14,522 nucleotides of DNA, taken from NCBI GenBank assembly GCA_028284565.1, contig JANQRM010000120.1, positions 1 to 14,522 on the forward strand. The letters are read 5' to 3'. A program made the position numbers and the translations under genes. The DNA is from Anaerolineae bacterium. GTDB lineage: Bacteria > Chloroflexota > Anaerolineae > Aggregatilineales > Phototrophicaceae. Shown one piece after another: positions 7,265-13,856 of the stretch. The first letter of the stretch is position 1. Every line of letters begins with the position of its first letter. The notes below the pieces were generated by a model. It did no database searches and was not told the origin of the DNA. It was given only the letters and a program-made list of their open reading frames with translations.

Positions 7265-7465
7265 TTATTTCAAGTCGGTAACCGTGGCGCGACCCATCAT
7301 CGTACCAAATACTGACGATGCAGTGGAACGCGGAAGGAAGCTCATCATGCGATTCATGACACGGTTCATCCGACCCGGAATCACGATGGATTTACGTCCC
7401 AGTGCATTTTGTTGCTCAATATCCAGTCTCATCACAACATCAATCACATCAAATCTCCTGAATCT
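7265..7465 (-). pseudogene. C-terminal remnant of a short-chain dehydrogenase/reductase
   Basis: An open minus-strand frame of about 66 codons, bounded by stops, reads ...NALGRKSIVIPGRMN, then RVMNRMMSFLPRSTASSVFG and TMMGRATVTDLK. The 'G+sVVIPGxxN+...LPRs...' pattern is the typical end of classical short-chain dehydrogenases of about 260 residues. The Rossmann nucleotide-binding part and the YxxxK active site are absent: the upstream DNA is the SnoaL promoter region. I therefore read it as a broken gene rather than an active one. CAGGAG lies upstream, but the ATG it serves (7449) is followed at once by TGA; an in-frame GTG at 7447 would be the only start. The remnant sits between two operator-like direct repeats. 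A small translated protein cannot be excluded. Confidence 0.55.
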
Positions 7466-7479
7466 TTAACTCAAATACA

Positions 7480-7506
7480 GCACAAATGTTCAGTTTATGC
7501 TATAAT
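7480..7506 (+). promoter_or_regulatory. Extended -10 promoter with operator-like site in front of the SnoaL gene
   Basis: TGC-TATAAT (7498-7506) is a perfect extended -10 element. The -35 position is poor, as is usual when the extended element is present. GCACAAATGTTC (7480-7491), one mismatch from GAAC-N4-GTTC, overlaps the -35 region. The start codon at 7545 follows with GGAGA. Confidence 0.6.
7482..7498 (+). repeat. Direct repeat, right copy (operator plus flank)
   Basis: ACAAATGTTCAGTTTAT, 15 of 17 bases identical to 7170-7186. In this copy the flank GTTTATG runs straight into the -10 box of the SnoaL promoter; in the left copy the same flank overlaps the -10 box of the oppositely oriented VOC promoter. 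Confidence 0.6.
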
Positions 7507-7544
7507 ATATCAGTGTTGAAATGAGACCCTAAACGGAGAAAACA

Positions 7545-7874
7545 ATGAGCAAGCAATTAGCTGAACAATGGTTTGAAGCATTTCGTAACAAAGATATTGT
7601 CAAACTCGAAAGCACACTCGCAGAAGACTTTGTCCATTCCAGCCCCTTTGGTGAAGTCAACTCACGACAAGCCTATGTTGATTTGGTCAAAGCCAATCCC
7701 GTCGCCTTCTTCAGTCCAGTAATTGAGATTCAAGACATCTTGGAATCCGGTGATAAAGTGGCGGTTCGCTATTTAGTCAGTGGCAACCCGGCATGTGATT
7801 GCATCTATGCAGAAGATGGTAAAATTGCCAAAATTTACTCCTATTATCACTATGGCGATAAACCAACCATGTAG
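7545..7874 (+). CDS. SnoaL/NTF2-like small protein
   Basis: 109-residue soluble protein with the cone-shaped NTF2-like pattern: a first helix LAEQWFEAFRNKDIVKLESTL, then AEDFVHSSPFGEVNSRQAYVDLV, and strands IEIQDILESGDKVAVRYLVSG and KIAKIYSYYHYGD. Proteins of this fold include polyketide cyclases, isomerases and binding proteins; the 'F+ nkDi..L...lAeDfvh.sP.G' start is typical of the SnoaL-like group. Catalytic residues cannot be assigned with confidence. GGAGA lies five bases before the ATG. It is the first gene of a probable operon: the next ORF starts 16 bases after its stop, and the promoter carries an operator-like site. No signal peptide. Confidence 0.82.
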   Translation: MSKQLAEQWFEAFRNKDIVKLESTLAEDFVHSSPFGEVNSRQAYVDLVKANPVAFFSPVIEIQDILESGDKVAVRYLVSGNPACDCIYAEDGKIAKIYSYYHYGDKPTM

Positions 7875-7890
7875 CGGGTAAGGCAAAAGA

Positions 7891-8526
7891 ATGGAACAAG
7901 AAGCGCGACGACGACTCGTTAAGCAAATCCACGAAGCCTTCAAGGATGTGCCTAAACCGGATTTTGTTGGAGTTTACTTGGAAGATTTACAAGGCGTATC
8001 ATGGGAGAGTGTGTCAGTATTTGAATTACGATCCCATGCTGATGAATTGCATCAATTTACTCCAGAAGGATTTCGTTATTTTTTACCTGCAATACTAACA
8101 GCAGTTATCCTTCATTCTGATGATGCAGATGTACTAGTTGATAATATTATTCATGCTTTAGTACCTGAGGAAGATAACTTAAAATCCCGTGAAGCCGTAG
8201 AAAGAAGTTTCAGAAATTACATAGACACTCTTGATGATAATGAGAGAAAAGCAATCACTGATTCTTTGAATCTCCATGCTGATGAATTCGATAAATTTGC
8301 TGGCAAGATGCTCACAAAATTTAAGCCATATCCTGATCCGCCTGAATACCTTGAACGCCACAAAAGAGAATTCAAGGAACGGGTACAAATTCTTGATGCA
8401 AAGATGAAGAAGGCAGTTGCTACTTTTGTTTTAAGCTATGAAGCACTAGAACCCCAAAGCGGAGTAATATACATCAATCGAGAATTATATGAGAAAGCTG
8501 TCGAATTCTGGTCGGCATATGCTTAA
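7891..8526 (+). CDS. DUF6714-like hypothetical protein
   Basis: 211-residue soluble, acidic protein. Its best signature is HQFTPEGFRYFLPAILTAVIL (54-74), which, with the upstream W-E-S-V-S-V-F-E-L-R-S helix, resembles the DUF6714 family ('FTPEAFRYYLPAFL'). That family has no established function; similar short proteins sometimes occur in polymorphic-toxin immunity settings, but nothing here shows that role. The rest is helical and charged (EYLERHKREFKERVQILDAK). AAGG lies several bases before the ATG. Codon use from about 8000 to 8500 looks more AT-rich than its neighbours, which could mean recent acquisition. The 3' end overlaps the next gene, consistent with one transcript starting before the SnoaL gene. 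Confidence 0.7.
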   Translation: MEQEARRRLVKQIHEAFKDVPKPDFVGVYLEDLQGVSWESVSVFELRSHADELHQFTPEGFRYFLPAILTAVILHSDDADVLVDNIIHALVPEEDNLKSREAVERSFRNYIDTLDDNERKAITDSLNLHADEFDKFAGKMLTKFKPYPDPPEYLERHKREFKERVQILDAKMKKAVATFVLSYEALEPQSGVIYINRELYEKAVEFWSAYA

Positions 8527-10246
8527 CTCAGACAAAGCGATGACAAGTCGTCTTCTAAAGGCGACATTACGCATCCTGCTTGTTCCCATACTCCATATTG
8601 GCATTCTTGCCTTCAATGGCTTAGCGACTTATCAAACGATTGACAGTATCCTCTTGAATTGGCAAGAGATGCTATGGGAATTGGCGTTTCTACCCTATGC
8701 CATTATTAATGGGTTCTATCCGACAGTCACTGAAATCAAGGGCATGCCTCTCTGGGGTTTAGGAATCGTGGGTTGCTTTGTCGTCGTATGTTGGATGATC
8801 GCATCCCTTGTTATCTTGTATATCAGTCGAAGGACAAAACTCGCATCCAAACTCAACCCCTCAACAATTGCTTGGCTCATCATGGCAACCATTGGGCTGG
8901 CTTTCGGCTGGCGAATCCTCCATACACCACCTGCGATACCGGATGAGATTATCATTCAGATTGATACCACGAATGAATTAAGGGCGTTTCCATCGCATCA
9001 GCGCGGGTTTAGTCAGGGCGGTGAAGGACAGATGGTGCAGGTGGGGTATTTCGAGCAAGCGATGGAGTTAATCGCAGAGATTCGTCCGGCGTATGTTCGT
9101 ATTGACCATATTTATGATTATTATCATGTTCTCAGTTTCGATGATGATGGTCAGGCGATTTATGATTTTTCTGAACTAGACCGGATTGTCGATGAAATCG
9201 TGGATGCAGGTGCAGAACCCCTCATGTCACTGAGCTATACACCCCCAGCATTGGCGAAAGGCAGTGTTCATAACCCACCAACCGATCTTACTGCTTGGGA
9301 AGCCTTAGTCTATGAAACGGTGAACTACTACAATGTCGAGCGTGAGCTGAATATCCAGTATTGGGAATTGTGGAACGAACCGAATCATACGGCTTTCTGG
9401 AATGGCACAATCCAAGAATATCTCGACTTATACAGCGCAACCGTGCGCGGGCTAAAACGGGCAGACCCATCCGCATTCATTGGTGGACCTGCAACAGTGT
9501 CTACGGCTGATTCGGCTTATTATCGCTTCACCGAAGGCAATTGGATTACTGCTTTAATCAACCATACCCAATACAACAATCTCCCGCTTGACTTTGTATC
9601 TTGGCATCTTTATTCGACATCTCCACAGGCTTATGCTGATAATATCACGATGCACGAACAATGGTTGAATCATCTCAATCCACAACCCTTGATGTTGATA
9701 ACGGAATGGAATTTTGTCGCTGGTAAATCGTCCGCAATGGACATGGGACAAACGGTTGCCTATCTTGCCCAAACCTTGTCTATCTTATCGGATAGCAATC
9801 TGGAGCAGGCTTTCTACTTTGAACCGATTGATGGGGAGGATGATTGGCGTAATAGTTGGGGCTTAATACGCGCGGATGGCACACCAAAAGCCTCCTATTA
9901 TGCCTACGCACTATTCGATGAGTTAGATGGCATTCAACTCTTCACAGAATCCAATCATCCCAATATCGGCGCAATGGCAACGCAATCAGATAATGGCACA
10001 AAGGTCTTGGTTTGGAATAACTCCGCATCTGATGAGACGGTATCCATCCAAATTGAAGGCATTACCGCAACATTAGTCACTAACAGCGTGCAAGGTGTCG
10101 ATGCCCACTATGGTAATCCCTATCATGAGCAAGGGACAACCGAGACATTCATCGACGAATTTGAGGCTGAATCAGAAATGGGGATGATTAATTTGCAACT
10201 CGATATCCCCGCATTGGGGATTCGCTTGCTCAAAATAACAGAATAA
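8519..10246 (+). CDS. Membrane-anchored GH39-like glycoside hydrolase
   Basis: About 575 residues (numbering from ATG 8519). The N-terminus has three likely membrane helices: about 14-38 (LRILLVPILHIGILAFNGLA), 78-102 and 114-134. After a linker, an outward-facing (beta/alpha)8 barrel (about 150-480) contains RPAYVRIDHIYDYY, QYWELWNEPNH with the probable acid/base Glu287, FVSWHLYS, and LMLITEWNF with the probable nucleophile Glu396. Both glutamates sit at strand ends as in clan GH-A; the overall pattern best fits GH39 (beta-xylosidase/alpha-L-iduronidase type). A C-terminal beta-sandwich (about 480-575) follows. The substrate is unknown, and GH39 versus a neighbouring clan-A family is not settled. 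Starts at 8489, 8519 and 8540 are all possible; 8519 gives an 8-base overlap with the upstream gene and no start has a strong ribosome site. Confidence 0.83.
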   Translation: MLNSDKAMTSRLLKATLRILLVPILHIGILAFNGLATYQTIDSILLNWQEMLWELAFLPYAIINGFYPTVTEIKGMPLWGLGIVGCFVVVCWMIASLVILYISRRTKLASKLNPSTIAWLIMATIGLAFGWRILHTPPAIPDEIIIQIDTTNELRAFPSHQRGFSQGGEGQMVQVGYFEQAMELIAEIRPAYVRIDHIYDYYHVLSFDDDGQAIYDFSELDRIVDEIVDAGAEPLMSLSYTPPALAKGSVHNPPTDLTAWEALVYETVNYYNVERELNIQYWELWNEPNHTAFWNGTIQEYLDLYSATVRGLKRADPSAFIGGPATVSTADSAYYRFTEGNWITALINHTQYNNLPLDFVSWHLYSTSPQAYADNITMHEQWLNHLNPQPLMLITEWNFVAGKSSAMDMGQTVAYLAQTLSILSDSNLEQAFYFEPIDGEDDWRNSWGLIRADGTPKASYYAYALFDELDGIQLFTESNHPNIGAMATQSDNGTKVLVWNNSASDETVSIQIEGITATLVTNSVQGVDAHYGNPYHEQGTTETFIDEFEAESEMGMINLQLDIPALGIRLLKITE

Positions 10247-10311
10247 GAAATTAGCAAGTCAATTTATTGTTGATGTCGAGTTTCATCACAATATCGTTCC
10301 TGCGAAAGTCC

Positions 10312-10340
10312 TTGACATTGTAGACTAGTAATTGTATAAT
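10312..10340 (+). promoter_or_regulatory. Perfect-consensus sigma-70-type promoter
   Basis: TTGACA (10312-10317), exactly 17 bases, TATAAT (10335-10340): both hexamers and the spacing are ideal. It points right into a stretch without a conventional gene, where only the tiny ORFs at 10461 and 10603 follow before the nuclease gene at 10861. Confidence 0.88.
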
Positions 10341-10341
10341 A

Positions 10342-10353
10342 GAACATATGTTC
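10342..10353. promoter_or_regulatory. Perfect palindromic operator-like site at the promoter start point
   Basis: GAACATATGTTC is its own reverse complement over all 12 bases and begins one base after the -10 box, covering the predicted transcription start. An ideal promoter with a palindrome at +1 is the usual design of a strongly repressed, inducible gene. It matches the Gram-positive-type LexA box core; a TetR-family operator is the alternative. Confidence 0.72.
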
Positions 10354-10460
10354 ACTATTAACAGTCAATCTCTATAAAAGTGATCAATTTCCAAAATGAC
10401 TGCAACCCAACCAACAATCCTGCGTATATATTGATAAGACAAACATTCAGGGAGACCAAA

Positions 10461-10559
10461 ATGAACTTGCACTATCACCTCAACAAGCAATATCGTCAAG
10501 AACAAGAACAACGCGCTCATCAACAACGCCTTGCTCAAAAGCTAGCCAAGAAATCCTAA
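10461..10559 (+). CDS. Small ORF, 32-residue basic Gln-rich peptide
   Basis: ATG to TAA with GGGAGA (10450-10455) five bases before the start. The peptide begins MNLHYHLNKQYRQEQEQRAH and ends in Q-K-L-A-K-K-S. It is hydrophilic, rich in Gln, Arg and Lys, has no membrane segment, and would form one charged helix. I recognise no family. Support comes from the ribosome site, its place about 115 bases after the predicted start of an ideal regulated promoter, and the absence of any other gene for that promoter. It is unlike hydrophobic type I toxins. It may be a real small protein or a chance ORF in a leader or regulatory RNA. Confidence 0.5.
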   Translation: MNLHYHLNKQYRQEQEQRAHQQRLAQKLAKKS

Positions 10560-10602
10560 TCAGACCAACTGAGACATACCTCATTATTGGGGAGGATGAG
10601 AC

Positions 10603-10698
10603 ATGAAACACAACCACAATATCCTACGATCACGACGGGTAGACAATCAATTCCAAGATACGAAATTTGGCGGACAACCACGCCCCGCATCAAGCTAA
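10603..10698 (+). CDS. Small ORF, 31-residue polar peptide
   Basis: ATG to TAA, 43 bases after the previous small ORF. GGGGAGGATGAG (10589-10600) gives a strong ribosome site close to the ATG. The peptide begins MKHNHNILRSRRVDNQFQDT and ends K-F-G-G-Q-P-R-P-A-S-S; it is polar, basic in the first half and looks unstructured at the end. I recognise no family. Two adjacent tiny ORFs, each with a good ribosome site, on one predicted transcript are more convincing than either alone. An 8-base inverted repeat, TTGGCGGA (10667-10674) and TCCGCCAA (10704-10711), straddles the stop. Confidence 0.45.
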   Translation: MKHNHNILRSRRVDNQFQDTKFGGQPRPASS

Positions 10699-10860
10699 CA
10701 CTCTCCGCCAATCAGACCTCAAAACGACAGCTGTCAAACCCCACACAATCCACATAGAACCATCACAATCGCATAATCGTCGTCTCTCTATAGCATATAG
10801 CATTGAATTGATGCTATCTTTGTAGTGTATCGGATTGTTCTATGCTCAATGGAGACTTTA
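10699..10860. other. Gap before the secreted nuclease with inverted repeats
   Basis: No gene is seen. It holds the right arm of the TTGGCGGA/TCCGCCAA inverted repeat, with a 29-base loop and no T-run, so it is a doubtful terminator. A second perfect inverted repeat, ATAGCAT (10797-10803) and ATGCTAT (10811-10817), has a 7-base loop followed by CTTTGT, which could be a weak terminator or an operator. No convincing promoter for the nuclease gene was found. Confidence 0.35.
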
Positions 10861-12642
10861 ATGAAAACCTTCTTACGAATGAGTTTGTTCTTAATTGGCA
10901 TGGTAGTGTTAATGCCACTCCATGCTCAAACATCGGTGAATTGCGAAGCCATCCTTGAAATCTGGGAGATACAGGGCAGTGCGGCAGAAGCGAATTGTGT
11001 GGGGGAACGTGTCACAACTACGGATAACATCGTGACTGCCATCGGACCCAACGGCTTTTTTATCCAGACACCTGACGCGCGAATTGACGACGACCCTACT
11101 ACTTCCAACGGTCTCTACGTTTATACAGACCGTCATCCCGGCTTATGGGATGTCCAAGTCGGTGATTCTGTCACTGTCGAAGGGCGAGTCGAGGAGGAAT
11201 TCTATTTCACCCGCATTGAAGCTCCCACTCAACGGCGTGTGAGCATCCTCTCTTCTGGCAACCCTCTTCCACAGCCGATTGATTTGCTAGCTGTCGATTT
11301 GACTCCGGCAGAGGTACATCCACTAGAACGTTACGAGGGCATGTTAGTCTCTGTTGAAGATGCCTTCATCAATGCTGGAACCAATCAATTCGATGAATTT
11401 GGTATCTCACTTACGGGAGAACGGGCTTTACGTGAAGCCGGCATTGAACCTGATGATTTAGTTGAATTGGCTGGTACAGGTTTACCAGAATGGGATTTGA
11501 ACCCGGAAGTCGTCGAAGTGGATCCTGCTGAGATGGGCATGGAAGTACTACAAGTCCCCACAGGCGGACGCGCGACAGTCACAGGTGGGCTAGCTTATAG
11601 CTTCTTGGATTATCAGATCTGGACAACCAGCCTTGTTGTTGAAGCGGGTAACTTTGCCACACGTCCAGCCCGTGCGCCAGAAGCGGGTGAATTTACGATT
11701 GCTACGCAAAACGTCCTCAATCTCTTCGATACAATAGATGACCCCAACCGCGATGATGACCGCTTTGAAGACTGGACACCTATTGACGAGGAGGCTTACC
11801 AGCGCCACTTGATGAAACAGTCTGCTCAGATTCGCATCAATCTGAGTGCGCCGGATATTCTGGCAATTCAGGAGATCGAGAATCTGCGCGTGATGAACGA
11901 CCTTGCCATACAAATCTTCACCGATGATCCGAGCTTGCGTTATGTCGGTTGTCTCCTCGAAGGCAACGAGGGTAGGGGCATTGATGTTGGATTCTTGGTG
12001 CGGACTGACCGGGTAAATATTCATGATTGTTATCGCCTGCCGGGGAGTGAAACAGCACTCTACAACGATGGCGATTTTGTCTTTACTCGCCCGCCCCTTG
12101 TCATGGAGGCTGAACTCCTCCTCGATGGAGAAGCCTTCCCACTAACATTGATTAACCTGCATTTGCGGTCATTAAGTGGGGTCGAGACAGACCGTGTCCA
12201 ACTGAAGCGTCTTCTGCAAGCGACAATGGTTGCAGAGTATGTTCAGACCTTGCAAAACGACAACCCGAATATCAACCTCGTCGTCTTAGGAGATTTGAAT
12301 GCTTTCCAATTCACGGATGGCTTGGTGGATGTTGTTGGGATTATTGCAGGCAATCATGATTATGACGGTGCGCGGACATCGCCTGAATTTGATTATGTCG
12401 AACCTGATTTAGTCAATCAAGTCTTACGCCTTCCAGCCGACGAGCAATACTCCTTCATCTGGAACAGCAATCCGCAAGTCCTTGACCATATTCTGACATC
12501 GCAGACGCTCGATGCTTTGGTCACCGATATTCAATATGCACGGGGCAATGCTGATGCCCCTGTTGCGTGGTTCGATACAGCTGATGGAGCGTTGCGCTCA
12601 TCCGACCATGATGGTTTGGTGCTATATATTCGTCCTGAATGA
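10861..12642 (+). CDS. Secreted endonuclease/exonuclease/phosphatase-family nuclease (ExeM/NucH-like)
   Basis: 593-residue exported protein. Residues 1-23 form a signal peptide ending PLHA-Q. Residues about 28-120 form an OB-fold-like domain of the kind found in extracellular nucleases (NIVTAIGPNGFFIQTPD, VQVGDSVTVEGRVEEE). The catalytic EEP domain (about 276-593) has the full motif set: ATQNVLNLFD (Asn284), ILAIQEIEN (Glu338), GIDVGFLVR, INLHLRS (His434), VLGDLNAF (Asp478, Asn480), LDHILTS (Asp542, His543) and SSDHDGLVL (Asp582, His583). From family knowledge such enzymes degrade extracellular DNA with divalent metal, for nutrient gain or biofilm control; a phosphatase role is the alternative. 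An in-frame GTG exists at 10825, but the ATG at 10861 has GGAG six bases upstream and begins the signal peptide directly, so I chose it. Its relation to the small-ORF transcript upstream is unclear. Confidence 0.9.
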   Translation: MKTFLRMSLFLIGMVVLMPLHAQTSVNCEAILEIWEIQGSAAEANCVGERVTTTDNIVTAIGPNGFFIQTPDARIDDDPTTSNGLYVYTDRHPGLWDVQVGDSVTVEGRVEEEFYFTRIEAPTQRRVSILSSGNPLPQPIDLLAVDLTPAEVHPLERYEGMLVSVEDAFINAGTNQFDEFGISLTGERALREAGIEPDDLVELAGTGLPEWDLNPEVVEVDPAEMGMEVLQVPTGGRATVTGGLAYSFLDYQIWTTSLVVEAGNFATRPARAPEAGEFTIATQNVLNLFDTIDDPNRDDDRFEDWTPIDEEAYQRHLMKQSAQIRINLSAPDILAIQEIENLRVMNDLAIQIFTDDPSLRYVGCLLEGNEGRGIDVGFLVRTDRVNIHDCYRLPGSETALYNDGDFVFTRPPLVMEAELLLDGEAFPLTLINLHLRSLSGVETDRVQLKRLLQATMVAEYVQTLQNDNPNINLVVLGDLNAFQFTDGLVDVVGIIAGNHDYDGARTSPEFDYVEPDLVNQVLRLPADEQYSFIWNSNPQVLDHILTSQTLDALVTDIQYARGNADAPVAWFDTADGALRSSDHDGLVLYIRPE

Positions 12643-12976
12643 GAAAAGGTAAGTGTCTATCAGAATTTACGGCAGTCTTTTCCTTACAACACATTACAAC
12701 AGCTTATAGGGTTTCGTTATGAAATCAATGTATTTGCGTTGATTTTTGGTTTGTTCATTAAGAAATCGCGGTTTCTAACTGCAATGACCTCAATAATCAA
12801 TGAAACATCAAGGTTTTTTCAGTCCAGATTGATAGGGTAAATGATCCGTAATGTTATGTTATATTTAGGAGAGTGGATGTTTAATATGAGTACGCTCGTG
12901 TCAGGGTGTGGCTGTAAGTAGAGACAGCTTGCAGAAACATACAACCAAATACTCAGTTTGTCAGGGGTTATCGATT
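12643..12976. other. Long intergenic region before the DUF4388 gene
   Basis: 334 AT-rich bases. Seen here: GAAAAG (12643-12648) and CTTTTC (12675-12680), a wide inverted repeat; AGAAA-tcgcgg-TTTCT (12761-12776), a weak hairpin without T-run; TTGATA (12829-12834), a possible -35 box, with TATGTT (12855-12860) 20 bases after it, too far for a good promoter; and AGGAGAG (12867-12873), a strong ribosome site that serves a 14-codon ORF instead of the DUF4388 gene. No conventional gene or clear terminator for the nuclease gene was found. Confidence 0.4.
12877..12921 (+). CDS. Possible 14-codon leader peptide
   Basis: ATG to TAG with AGGAGAG (12867-12873) three bases upstream. It would encode MFNMSTLVSGCGCK. 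The strongest ribosome site of the region lies before this mini-ORF rather than before the DUF4388 start 55 bases further on, so it may be a translated leader that affects the gene behind it. The Cys-Gly-Cys end is a curiosity. Chance is a real alternative. Confidence 0.22.
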   Translation: MFNMSTLVSGCGCK

Positions 12977-13831
12977 ATGTTATTACAAGGTAATTTACAA
13001 GACATCAGTTTCACACAACTCATCAATGTTATCAGTTTGTCCAATAAAACGGGAACATTGACCATCTATGAAGCGGAATCCGACACAGTTGAATCCGCAT
13101 TTGCCAGCCTCGATTTTTATCGGGGGAGGCTCGTGTCTGCTTGGCATTCACGGATGGATAACCATCTCATTCGGACGCTCCAACGCTACGATAAACTTGG
13201 CGAAAAGCAGGCACGTCATTTACGCAATGGCAAGTGGGCAGATGAACGCAACGACAAAGCCCTCGCACTACGGCTGATTAGCGCGCGCTATGTTACTCGT
13301 CGGGATGTTATCAATAGCTTAAAACAACAAATCGTCCATGTTGTCCACAATTTATTGACTTACAAATCGGGCAATTATCGCTTTGCAGACCGAGGCTTGA
13401 GCAATTCCCGAAAAGTATTTGCACCAATCGACTGGAATACAGCCCGAAGCCAAGCTCAAACGCTATTGGAGCAAGATATCAAAGCCAGCCAGGAAATTGC
13501 CAGCTTGGATGTAAAGTTACGTCTGACCAAGAAACTCAAAGTGAACTACAAAAACATTCAACTCAGTGCAGACGAATGGAAAGTGGTGGCATGCATCACA
13601 CCGAAAACCCGCATCTGGCAAATCATGGATGTGCTTCATATGAAGGAACACGAGATAAAAGAAGTTGTCTATCGACTGATGTTAGCAGGTTATGTCGAAA
13701 TGATTGGCACACCTGCCAAGCCATCTGTCGATGAAACACAACCGATCAAAATTCAAGTCGTACGAGAAACCATGCAACCCAAACGTATCACACAACTGGT
13801 TCGCACCTTAGCCGGAGCTGTTCCAAATTAA
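12977..13831 (+). CDS. DUF4388 domain protein with C-terminal winged-helix-like region
   Basis: 284-residue soluble protein. The N-terminus (1-about 140) is a DUF4388 (PatA-N-like) domain: MLLQGNLQDISFTQLINVIS, then LSNKTGTLTIYE, LDFYRGRLVSAWH and a helical half ending VVHNLLTYKSGNYRFAD. After a charged linker, LSADEWKVVACITPKTRIWQ (197-216) to EVVYRLMLAGYVEMIG (229-244) has the spacing of a winged helix, as in many DUF4388 proteins. Such proteins occur near two-component, GTPase/roadblock and gliding or signalling genes, but their action is unclear; none of those partners is in this window. I chose the ATG at 12977 because the domain starts exactly there. An in-frame GTG at 12908 would add 23 unrelated residues. 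AGGGGT (12963-12968) lies eight bases upstream. A terminator follows the stop. Confidence 0.85.
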   Translation: MLLQGNLQDISFTQLINVISLSNKTGTLTIYEAESDTVESAFASLDFYRGRLVSAWHSRMDNHLIRTLQRYDKLGEKQARHLRNGKWADERNDKALALRLISARYVTRRDVINSLKQQIVHVVHNLLTYKSGNYRFADRGLSNSRKVFAPIDWNTARSQAQTLLEQDIKASQEIASLDVKLRLTKKLKVNYKNIQLSADEWKVVACITPKTRIWQIMDVLHMKEHEIKEVVYRLMLAGYVEMIGTPAKPSVDETQPIKIQVVRETMQPKRITQLVRTLAGAVPN

Positions 13832-13856
13832 TAAATCATTGGAAGTCAGGGAATAT

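Noticed and set aside
10396..10434. 12-residue ORF (MTATQPTILRIY) in the leader before the 32-codon ORF
   Set aside because: No ribosome site and very short; probably chance.
10667..10711. Inverted repeat TTGGCGGA/TCCGCCAA considered as terminator of the small-ORF transcript
   Set aside because: The loop is 29 bases and no T-run follows; kept only as an inverted repeat in the notes of the neighbouring features.
10825..10860. GTG start at 10825 for the secreted nuclease
   Set aside because: It would put 12 residues before an otherwise complete signal peptide, and the ribosome site GGAG is placed for the ATG at 10861.
11590..12024. 144-codon minus-strand frame inside the secreted nuclease gene
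   Set aside because: Antisense to conserved EEP motifs; no domain or start signal.
12760..12771. 12-base match AAGAAATCGCGG also found at 6743-6754
   Set aside because: Both follow gene ends, but the right copy lacks the long GC stem and T-run of the left one. Twelve bases alone are not enough to call a repeat family or a second terminator.
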